Positions 7,743 to 13,297 of a stretch of 14,392 nucleotides of DNA are shown one piece after another. The notes beneath the pieces were generated by a model. It was not told the origin of the DNA and searched no databases. It worked only from the letters and a program-made list of their open reading frames with translations. Origin of the DNA: JBFHER01 sp041584055 (lineage in GTDB: Bacteria; Bacteroidota; Bacteroidia; Bacteroidales; UBA5342); assembly GCA_041584055.1 (NCBI GenBank), contig JBFHER010000079.1, positions 1-14,392 of the forward strand, written 5' to 3'. Both the position numbers and the translations under genes were made by a program. Numbering within the stretch: position 1 is the stretch's first letter; each line of letters opens with the position of its first letter.

Positions 7743-9274
7743 GAAACACACGCCTGATCCTTGTATTTCTGATTGCATACAATGCAATTCATGCTCAAAT
7801 TCCTTCGGCATATTACGATGACGCAAACGGGAAAGAAGGTTATGAATTAAAAACAGCACTGTACGAAATAATCAGGCAACACACTGTTTTGGATTACGGA
7901 GAATTGTACACGGCCTATACAACAACCGACACCAAAGCAAATAATATTGTTTGGGACATGTATTCAGATGTTCCTAACGGAACAGCGGCTTACGTTTACA
8001 CGCATTTTAGCAACAATTGTGGGAATTATCAAAATGAAGGAGATTGTTACAACCGGGAACACAGTTTCCCTCAGAGCTGGTTCAACGAAGCATCACCCAT
8101 GAGAACAGACCTGTTCCATGTGGTCCCTTCGGATGGAAAAGTAAACGGCATGCGCAGTAGTTTTCCCTTCGGAGAAGTAGGAACGCCAACCTGGACAAGC
8201 ACCAATGGCAGTAAGCTCGGCCCTTCTTCCTTTCCCGGATATTCAGGAACTGTTTTTGAACCAATCGACGAATACAAAGGAGATTTTGCAAGGTCCTATT
8301 TTTACATGGCAACCCGCTATGAGAATGCAATTGCGTCGTGGCAAAACAACGGAAGTGCCGATGCGGTACTTGATGGATCTTCTACCCGCGTTTTTGATGA
8401 ATGGTGTCTTAACATGTTTCTAAAATGGCATTCAGAGGATCCGGTAAGTGAGAAAGAAATCACTCGTAACGATGCCGTTTACGCTTATCAGAAAAACCGA
8501 AATCCATTTATTGATCACCCCGAATACGTTAGCATTATCTGGGATTATGTACCGAATGACACGGTTGAACAGGATACAACTGGAAATGAGCTGAATTCAG
8601 AAACCTGCTCGCCATTTGAAAACATACCTGCTTCATCCTCTGCATACTCAAGTAGAAGCTGGACGGACATAAATGGCCTTCAATGGCAGGCCACACTTGC
8701 CAGAACAGATCAGGAAATCAATGGAAAATGCATCTGTCTGAAAGGTGACCAAGGTGCCTTTTTAGAAAGCTCCGTAATTGACAGGGAAATAAACATAATC
8801 ACTTTTTCAGCTCAGCAAAAATTTTCCGGTTCGGGAGGAGGCCTCCTGCTTTACATCAATGATCAATTCATTGAACGTTTTGAGGTGGGCTCTCAAATAC
8901 AGCACTTTTCATCTGACAACTTCTCTTTTCCTGATAATTTCACGGTAAGGCTCGCATCAAGCGGGGAAACACGAATCGCTATTGACGATATTTGTTTCGG
9001 GACGATTACGACCACAGGCTTATCAAAGCAAACAACTCAGAAGGCACGCTTATATCCGAATCCATTCAAGGATTGGATAACAATTCAGACTGACCGTCCT
9101 GAAAACATAAAGCATATTTCCCTCTGCGACATATCAGGTAAGACATTGAAAATTGATTTGGAGATGGGACACCTGAAAGCACTCGACACATCTTCACTCA
9201 AGCAGGGAATTTATTTTGTTACACTTGTATGGAAAGACGGAACACAGCAGACGACTAAAATCGTTAGAAATTAA
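7739..9274 (+). CDS. Secreted endonuclease I-family nuclease with T9SS type A sorting domain
   Basis: This 511-residue protein has a signal peptide (1-19, ending AIHAQ). An endonuclease I (EndA/Vvn-like, beta-beta-alpha-metal) domain covers about residues 25-270. It shows the catalytic motif NREHSFPQSW (105-114, general-base H108), DLFHVVPSDGKVNGMRS with the likely metal ligand N136, and GDFARSYFYMATRYE. Such enzymes cut DNA and RNA with little sequence specificity. Residues about 290-420 form an extra beta-sandwich-like region. The last 75 residues (from LYPNPFKDW, with SLCDISGKT and LKQGIYFVTL) are a type A T9SS sorting domain, so the enzyme should pass the outer membrane and be released or surface-attached. 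The start overlaps the preceding stop by 4 bases. The stop overlaps the stop of convergent rex. A nutritional or DNA-scavenging role is inference. Confidence 0.93.
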   Translation: MRNTRLILVFLIAYNAIHAQIPSAYYDDANGKEGYELKTALYEIIRQHTVLDYGELYTAYTTTDTKANNIVWDMYSDVPNGTAAYVYTHFSNNCGNYQNEGDCYNREHSFPQSWFNEASPMRTDLFHVVPSDGKVNGMRSSFPFGEVGTPTWTSTNGSKLGPSSFPGYSGTVFEPIDEYKGDFARSYFYMATRYENAIASWQNNGSADAVLDGSSTRVFDEWCLNMFLKWHSEDPVSEKEITRNDAVYAYQKNRNPFIDHPEYVSIIWDYVPNDTVEQDTTGNELNSETCSPFENIPASSSAYSSRSWTDINGLQWQATLARTDQEINGKCICLKGDQGAFLESSVIDREINIITFSAQQKFSGSGGGLLLYINDQFIERFEVGSQIQHFSSDNFSFPDNFTVRLASSGETRIAIDDICFGTITTTGLSKQTTQKARLYPNPFKDWITIQTDRPENIKHISLCDISGKTLKIDLEMGHLKALDTSSLKQGIYFVTLVWKDGTQQTTKIVRN

Positions 9275-9903
9275 GCATTATCTCCGTGCACTAACTTGTT
9301 AAATATCAAAGCAAGGTGCGCATACAAAGAAGTGTTTTGAACAACCGTTTGCACAGGGACTTTAATTTTTACAGGTGTAAAATTCCAAATCGCTTTGATG
9401 TCTCCCTGTATTATAAAATCAGCCACATCCTGCGCTTTATCTACAGGTACAGTAAGGATTCCAATATTTACACCGGACTTCTTACGCATGTCGCGAAACT
9501 GATCCATATGTAAAATGGGAACGCCATTGATTGTTTTTCCGATCACCTCAGGATCCACGTCAAATGCAGCCTTTACGTACAACCCAAACTGACGCAAACC
9601 CGTATCATGAAGCAAGGCTGAACCGAGACTCCCGGCACCGAAAAGATAGGCATCATGCTCACGACTAAATCCCAGAAACTCTTCAAGGACATCAATCAAA
9701 GGTTTTACCTCATACCCTACCCTGGTTTTACCAGATATTTGAATAAACGATAAATCTTTGGCTACCTGTGAAGGATCAACGCCAATATCCTTTGCCAATT
9801 GCGTTGAAGATATGTGCTTATCACCACTTTGAGCAACCAGCTTTAAGTGAGCAAGATAAAATGGCAATCGCCGTATTGTAGGTTCCGGAACTTTTCCTAT
9901 CAT
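9271..9903 (-). CDS. rex: Redox-sensing transcriptional repressor Rex
   Basis: Rex represses fermentation and respiration genes when NADH is low and leaves DNA when NADH binds. The 210-residue protein has the N-terminal winged helix, with PEPTIRRLPFYLAHL at the start, the helix region SSTQLAKDIGVDPSQVAKDLSF, and the wing GKTRVGYEV. The C-terminal Rossmann domain carries the GAGSLG nucleotide loop (residues 89-94), with D115 at the end of the second strand, and the late NFTPV motif (174-178). Length is normal. The VAKDLSF and ISGKTRVGY wording differs from the Gram-positive VRRDLSY/RGYGY form, as expected for Bacteroidota Rex. The gene faces the nuclease gene tail to tail. Its promoter region carries a 22-base inverted repeat that could be its own operator. 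Identity is firm; target genes cannot be told from this window. Confidence 0.94.
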   Translation of the reverse strand: MIGKVPEPTIRRLPFYLAHLKLVAQSGDKHISSTQLAKDIGVDPSQVAKDLSFIQISGKTRVGYEVKPLIDVLEEFLGFSREHDAYLFGAGSLGSALLHDTGLRQFGLYVKAAFDVDPEVIGKTINGVPILHMDQFRDMRKKSGVNIGILTVPVDKAQDVADFIIQGDIKAIWNFTPVKIKVPVQTVVQNTSLYAHLALIFNKLVHGDNA

Positions 9904-9936
9904 AATTATGCAATTAAAGCCTAAAGAGTTTGCCTA

Positions 9937-9966
9937 CAAAAGTAGTATATTTTTTCAATAAAGAAA
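9937..9966 (-). promoter_or_regulatory. Predicted promoter for rex
   Basis: On the minus strand TACTTTTG (9944-9937) matches the -7 consensus TAnnTTTG. The -33 region is poorer: TTTC at 9966-9963, 18 bases away. Transcription would start near 9930 and give a leader of about 27 bases. The upstream half overlaps the inverted repeat at 9957-9978. Confidence 0.5.
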
Positions 9967-9978
9967 TAATTCTTTATT
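9957..9978. promoter_or_regulatory. 22-base perfect inverted repeat, candidate Rex operator
   Basis: AATAAAGAA (9957-9965), a 4-base centre ATAA, and TTCTTTATT (9970-9978) form a perfect 9-4-9 inverted repeat over the upstream part of the rex promoter. Known Rex sites share a two-arm layout around a 4-base AT centre with AA/TT next to the centre (for example TTGTTAA-N4-TTAACAA). The arms here differ in their outer bases, so the assignment to Rex rests on position and geometry only. Confidence 0.4.
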
Positions 9979-10181
9979 TTAAATATTCAGAATTCTATAT
10001 ATATCAAAACACCGAGATGACAAAAACGCTCTTCTATCCCTCTATTTGTATCATTTTGAAGTAGTCTCAACGTATCTTTGATAATACAACTTTGTTTTTT
10101 TTAATAAAAACTCAGGTTCATCTCAATCTATAATAATAGCTGACATTTATTTTCGAACATCCGACTGAAAAGCCCAAAGCG

Positions 10182-10213
10182 TTTTAAATACTATTCTAAC
10201 TTTCATATCTTTG
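10182..10213 (+). promoter_or_regulatory. Predicted promoter for the isochorismatase-family gene
   Basis: TATCTTTG (10206-10213) is an exact -7 box. The -33 region, TTTT at 10182-10185, lies 20 bases upstream and matches only partly. The start point would be close to 10220, leaving a very short leader before the ATG at 10229. This argues against a translation start at the upstream TTG (10211), which lies within the promoter. Confidence 0.6.
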
Positions 10214-10228
10214 CCGAAAATATTAATT

Positions 10229-10771
10229 ATGAGAATCACAAAAACAAAAACAGCGGCTGTCATCATCGATTATCAGGAACGATTACTGCCGCACATGAGA
10301 AACCATGAAGACACGCTTGAAAATGTTGTTAAACTCATCAAGGGTCTTAAAATTTTGAACATTCCAACCATTCTAACTCAACAATATACAAGAGGCCTTG
10401 GAGAAACGGTAGCTCCAATTAAGGAATTGTTTGACGATTTTAAGTTCGTTGAAAAGACCTCCTTTTCATGCTACGATGCACCTGACTTTGCAATTCAGCT
10501 TGAAACGCTTGGAAAAGAGTTTGTAATTGTTGCAGGAATTGAGTCCCACGTTTGCGTCTTACAAACAGTACTGGATTTAAAAGAAAACGGTCATATCCCT
10601 GTTGTAATTGAAGATTGCATCAACTCCCGAAAGAAAAACGACAAACGTATCGCGATGGCACGTTTTCGTCAGGAAGGAATCATTGTGGCAAGCGTTGAAT
10701 CAATCCTATTTGAACTAACAAGAACGGCAAAAGCCGAGGAGTTTAAAGCAATCTCAAATTTGGTGAAATAA
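10229..10771 (+). CDS. Isochorismatase-family cysteine hydrolase
   Basis: This 180-residue cytoplasmic protein has the isochorismatase/nicotinamidase fold. The Asp-Lys-Cys catalytic triad is visible as D14 (AAVIIDYQERL), K76 (FVEKTSFSC) and C109 (GIESHVCV). GIE at 103-105 forms the usual cis-peptide region before the catalytic cysteine. The IDYQERLLPHM start resembles the YcaC-like hydrolases of unknown substrate more than nicotinamidases, which carry a D.Q..F motif and a metal-binding D-x-H. True isochorismatase activity is not implied, although the neighbouring trp operon also consumes chorismate. The ATG at 10229 is chosen over an upstream in-frame TTG at 10211, because that codon is part of the predicted -7 box. 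The gene has its own promoter and is followed by the trp leader region. Confidence 0.88.
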   Translation: MRITKTKTAAVIIDYQERLLPHMRNHEDTLENVVKLIKGLKILNIPTILTQQYTRGLGETVAPIKELFDDFKFVEKTSFSCYDAPDFAIQLETLGKEFVIVAGIESHVCVLQTVLDLKENGHIPVVIEDCINSRKKNDKRIAMARFRQEGIIVASVESILFELTRTAKAEEFKAISNLVK

Positions 10772-10887
10772 CAGTTCGACTGTACTTTCAAAGCAGGGAC
10801 CAACAATAATGAGCCTAAAAATCAGCATCAATATCGACGCAATTCAAGCTGCAATCGTTGCTAAAATCCCATTAAATGTGAAAACAG

Positions 10888-10919
10888 TTTGGAAATATGA
10901 AAAATATCATATTATTTTG
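10888..10919 (+). promoter_or_regulatory. Predicted trp operon promoter
   Basis: TTTG (10888-10891), a 20-base spacer and TTATTTTG (10912-10919) give an exact -33 box and a -7 box with one mismatch to TAnnTTTG. The start point would be near 10926, about 15 bases ahead of the leader ATG at 10941, so the transcript would contain the leader ORF and the terminator. Confidence 0.55.
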
Positions 10920-10940
10920 CTGACACATTTTAGAATAAAA

Positions 10941-11003
10941 ATGAAAGAAAACGTTGCAAAATATTGGTGGTGGCACAATCCTATCTTACAAATCGGGAGA
11001 TAA
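10941..11003 (+). CDS. trpL: trp leader peptide with three consecutive Trp codons
   Basis: This 20-codon ORF runs MKENVAKY-WWW-HNPILQIGR and stops at TAA 11001-11003. The three Trp codons, TGG TGG TGG, are at 10965-10973. Tryptophan is normally rare, so three in a row in a tiny ORF immediately before a terminator and trpE is the mark of a leader peptide for ribosome-mediated attenuation. When charged tRNA-Trp is short, the ribosome should stall here and change the downstream fold. When it is plentiful, the ribosome should reach the stop and the terminator should form. The ATG at 10941 is preferred over an in-frame ATG at 10809, because the predicted promoter lies between them. No strong Shine-Dalgarno is visible, which is normal in this phylum. 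The symbol is given by role, not by homology to the E. coli peptide. Confidence 0.85.
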   Translation: MKENVAKYWWWHNPILQIGR

Positions 11004-11047
11004 GACGGTTCTGCTATAAAAATATATGAAAAGACCTGCCTTCCCGG
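10982..11047 (+). promoter_or_regulatory. Competing pause hairpin and antiterminator of the trp attenuator
   Basis: Folded by hand, TATCT (10982-10986) can pair with AGATA (10998-11002), giving an early hairpin over the end of the leader ORF. Alternatively TCGGGAG (10993-10999) can pair with TTCCCGG (11041-11047), five Watson-Crick pairs plus two G-U. It can be reinforced by CGGTTCT (11006-11012) against bases 11032-11038 with bulges. This second fold uses the loop and both arms of the terminator, so the two exclude each other. A ribosome stalled at 10965-10973 would block the early hairpin and free the antiterminator. Confidence 0.55.
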
Positions 11048-11062
11048 CAGGTCTTTTTTTTG
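11029..11062 (+). terminator. Rho-independent terminator / trp attenuator
   Basis: AAGACCTGCC (11031-11040), loop TTCCC, and GGCAGGTCTT (11046-11055) form a perfect 10-base-pair stem, extendable by two A-T pairs at 11029-11030. An uninterrupted T-run follows to 11062. It begins 25 bases after the leader stop codon and 105 bases before trpE, the right place for an attenuator. It would also stop read-through from the hydrolase gene. Confidence 0.93.
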
Positions 11063-11094
11063 TCATAAATTGCATTAAAATTAAAAATGAGGCA

Positions 11095-11148
11095 TCAAAA
11101 TTCTGAAAATAAAATCATCTTAACAGGCGATCATCATTCAGAATTTGA
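11095..11148 (+). repeat. Inverted repeat between the attenuator and trpE
   Basis: TCAAAATTCTGAA (11095-11107) and TTCAGAATTTGA (11137-11148) are reverse complements apart from one extra A, with a 29-base loop. In the read-through transcript this would be a 12-base-pair AU-rich hairpin ending 19 bases before the trpE ATG. No T-run follows, so it is not a terminator. Confidence 0.5.
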
Positions 11149-11167
11149 TTCGTAGACACTTTTAAAT

Positions 11168-12583
11168 ATGAAGCCAATAAAAATCTTAGCCAACACAATT
11201 GCCCTGCCGGCAGGTATTTCTGACACGGAAACACCGGTGAGTATTTATCTCAAATTACGGGATAGATTTCCCAACACTTCACTTCTCGAGAGTTCAGACT
11301 ATCACAGCAACAAGAACAGTCGAAGCTTTATATGCTTTGATACACGAGGTGGTTTTGAAGTAATGAACAATACAGTGAGTCAATCATTCCCCAATGGGCA
11401 AATTATAAAACAAAGCATTGATGTATCAACCAATATTCCGAAAATGCTCAATGAATTCCTTAACTCCTTTTCACTGTTCAGCCTTGGGCAGGATATGGGA
11501 AACGCTGGCATTTTTGGCTACTGCTCCTTTGATGCAGTACAACATTTCGAAACCATTCGGTTTAAGAACAAACAACCTGAGGCTTACAAGATTCCAGAAA
11601 TAAAGTATCATTTTTATCGCTTCATCCTCACCTTTGATCATTTTAATAACAGGATTTATCTTACAGAAAATCTTGTAGAAAGTGAGAAGAGCAAAATGCA
11701 TGACATCACGGATATCCTTAATGATCAGAAGAAAGGCATTTATCATTTTATCCCATCTGATGAAGAAGTGTCTGACATGACAGACAAACAATACATGGAA
11801 ATGGTTACAAAAGGGAAAGAACATTGTTTCCGTGGAGATGTATTTCAGATTGTCTTGTCTCGTCAGTTTTCACAAGCATTCAAAGGGGATGAATTTAATG
11901 TGTACCGCGCATTGAGAAACATCAATCCATCGCCCTATCTTTTTTATTTTGATTTTGGAGGATATAAGATTTTTGGATCGAGCCCGGAAGCAGAAATCAT
12001 TGTTGAGAAAAACAAAGCAATAATCAATCCCATTGCCGGCACCTTTAAACGAACAGGAAATGATGAGGAAGACAAAAAAATTGCTGCGAAACTTTGTGCT
12101 GACGAAAAAGAAAATGCAGAACACGTGATGCTTGTAGATCTGGCAAGAAACGACTTAAGTCGCAACTCAGATAACGTAACCGTTGATACTTACAAAGAAG
12201 TTCAGTACTATTCTCATGTCCTTCATCTTGTAAGTGAAGTGAGCGGACGATTGCACGCAGGCACAAACACCATCGAAGTACTGGCAAACACATTTCCCGC
12301 AGGCACCTTATCCGGAGCACCAAAATACAAAGCACTGGAGCTCATCGACAAGTATGAACCTCAATCCAGGGGATACTATGGCGGAGCCATCGGCTTTCTT
12401 GGATTTAACGGAGACGTGAATCATGCCATCATGATTCGCTCATTTCTTAGCAAGGGAAACCACCTGTATTATCAGGCAGGAGCAGGCGTGGTTTCTGAAT
12501 CGAATGAAGAAAGTGAATTAAATGAAGTGACAAATAAGCTGGGTGCGCTGAAAAAAGCAATTGAACTGGCCAAAGAGATATAA
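11168..12583 (+). CDS. trpE: Anthranilate synthase component I
   Basis: TrpE converts chorismate and ammonia to anthranilate, the first step of tryptophan synthesis; the ammonia comes from TrpG. The 471-residue protein shows the N-terminal feedback site LLESSD (residues 39-44), whose serine and neighbours bind inhibitory Trp in known enzymes. The chorismate-binding domain lies at about 205-465. Within it are NPSPYLFYFDF (253-263), GSSPE, PIAGTFKRTG (288-297), ENAEHVMLVDLARNDLSR (315-332), HLVSEVSG, FPAGTLSGAPK and YYQAGAGVVSESNEESE. PIAGT with the nearby Glu-rich helix fits anthranilate synthase rather than isochorismate synthase, and adjacent trpG settles it. The ATG at 11168 gives a normal start. 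Both feedback inhibition (LLES) and transcript attenuation by the leader upstream seem to apply. The gap to trpG is 40 bases. Confidence 0.96.
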   Translation: MKPIKILANTIALPAGISDTETPVSIYLKLRDRFPNTSLLESSDYHSNKNSRSFICFDTRGGFEVMNNTVSQSFPNGQIIKQSIDVSTNIPKMLNEFLNSFSLFSLGQDMGNAGIFGYCSFDAVQHFETIRFKNKQPEAYKIPEIKYHFYRFILTFDHFNNRIYLTENLVESEKSKMHDITDILNDQKKGIYHFIPSDEEVSDMTDKQYMEMVTKGKEHCFRGDVFQIVLSRQFSQAFKGDEFNVYRALRNINPSPYLFYFDFGGYKIFGSSPEAEIIVEKNKAIINPIAGTFKRTGNDEEDKKIAAKLCADEKENAEHVMLVDLARNDLSRNSDNVTVDTYKEVQYYSHVLHLVSEVSGRLHAGTNTIEVLANTFPAGTLSGAPKYKALELIDKYEPQSRGYYGGAIGFLGFNGDVNHAIMIRSFLSKGNHLYYQAGAGVVSESNEESELNEVTNKLGALKKAIELAKEI

Positions 12584-12623
12584 AAAGCAGCCTTACTAAG
12601 TGGTGAAGAAAAAGAAAGAAAAT

Positions 12624-13196
12624 ATGAAAATACTTGTTTTAGATAATTACGACAGTTTCACCTATAATCTGGTGCATTACCTGAAGGAACTTACCAGTGC
12701 CCCTGTAGAGGTATTCCGGAACGATGAGATTTCAATTGAGGAGGTTGATAATTACGACAAGATCCTGCTCTCTCCGGGCCCTGGAGTGCCGGATGAAGCA
12801 GGTATTTTGAAAGAATTGATTGCCACTTATGGCGACAGGAAAAGCATCTTCGGAGTTTGCTTAGGCTGTCAGGCCATCTCGGAAGTCTATGGCGGAAGCA
12901 TCTACAATCTTAATAAGGTGTATCACGGCGTGGCTACGGAAATGACCATTACAGATAAAGATGAAGTTGCCTTTAAAGGGGTTCCTGAAAAATTCATGGC
13001 AGGTCGTTACCATTCGTGGGTGGTAAAAAAAGAAGATTTGCCGGAAACCCTTTCGGTCACTTCGGTTGACGACCTGGGTGAAATCATGGGACTGAGACAT
13101 AAGACACACAATGTGCGGGGTGTTCAGTTTCATCCGGAATCCATCTTAACGCCGGAAGGGAAAAAAATGATTAAAAATTGGCTGGAAGAATGTTAG
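12624..13196 (+). CDS. trpG: Anthranilate synthase component II, glutamine amidotransferase
   Basis: TrpG hydrolyses glutamine and passes ammonia to TrpE. The 190-residue class I glutamine amidotransferase starts with the standard MKILVLDNYDSFTYNLVHYL. It shows the oxyanion-loop segment SPGPGVPDEAG (residues 50-60), nucleophile C79 in GVCLGCQAI, GRYHSW (127-132), and the His-Glu pair H170/E172 in VQFHPESILTPEG. The ATG at 12624 is preferred to an in-frame GTG at 12600, because it gives the usual family N-terminus and the extra eight residues are just a lysine-rich run. It is a stand-alone subunit rather than fused to TrpE or TrpD. Some TrpG proteins also serve as PabA for folate synthesis, and nothing in this window excludes that. 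Confidence 0.95.
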   Translation: MKILVLDNYDSFTYNLVHYLKELTSAPVEVFRNDEISIEEVDNYDKILLSPGPGVPDEAGILKELIATYGDRKSIFGVCLGCQAISEVYGGSIYNLNKVYHGVATEMTITDKDEVAFKGVPEKFMAGRYHSWVVKKEDLPETLSVTSVDDLGEIMGLRHKTHNVRGVQFHPESILTPEGKKMIKNWLEEC

Positions 13197-13210
13197 TTGG
13201 CAGGGGAATC

Positions 13211-13297
13211 ATGAAAATAAAATCAAATGGATGCGCACCCAACCCGGGCATTTCATCCTTCATTGAAAAAACAAGCACTGAAATCATATCACGATGA
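13211..13297 (+). CDS. Possible 28-codon ORF overlapping the trpD start
   Basis: An ATG at 13211, five bases after a purine-rich GGGGAA, opens a 28-codon ORF (MKIKSNGCAPNPGISSF...). Its TGA at 13295-13297 overlaps the trpD ATG as ATGA. It fills most of the 97-base gap between trpG and trpD. The overlap would allow translational coupling into trpD. The peptide resembles nothing I know, and an ORF this short can occur by chance, so the call is tentative. Confidence 0.25.
   Translation: MKIKSNGCAPNPGISSFIEKTSTEIISR

Larger units (their letters stand above)
9904..10228. other. Divergent intergenic region between rex and the isochorismatase-family gene
   Basis: This AT-rich spacer of 325 bases has no convincing ORF. 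It contains a rex-facing -7 box (9937-9944), a 22-base perfect inverted repeat (9957-9978), an isolated TATCTTTG at 10073-10080, and a promoter for the hydrolase (10182-10213). The stretch 10090-10180 shows nothing I recognise. Confidence 0.65.
10772..11167 (+). other. trp operon leader region
   Basis: These 396 bases without a large gene hold the trp promoter (10888-10919), the leader ORF (10941-11003), the attenuator stem and U-run (11029-11062) and a possible second hairpin (11095-11148) before trpE. The part from 10772 to 10887 shows only a weak 5-base-pair hairpin just after the hydrolase stop and nothing else recognisable. Confidence 0.75.

Noticed and set aside
10211..10228. Upstream TTG start for the isochorismatase-family protein
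   Set aside because: The TTG is part of the TATCTTTG promoter box, and the ATG at 10229 gives the usual N-terminus just before the catalytic Asp strand.
10771..10783. Small hairpin ACAGT-TCG-ACTGT after the hydrolase stop
   Set aside because: Only five base pairs with a 3-base loop and no T-run, so not a credible terminator.
10809..11003. A 64-codon ORF that ends with the same WWW-containing peptide as the trp leader
   Set aside because: The predicted trp promoter lies inside it, and the segment before the internal ATG at 10941 resembles no protein I know. The 20-codon form is preferred, though a longer leader from a read-through transcript cannot be excluded.
11471..11824. 117-codon minus-strand ORF inside trpE
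   Set aside because: It is a frame shadow of trpE with a Phe/Ile-rich translation and no recognisable motif.
12600..12623. Upstream GTG start for trpG
   Set aside because: It adds only a lysine-rich run before the canonical MKILVLDNYDSF start.
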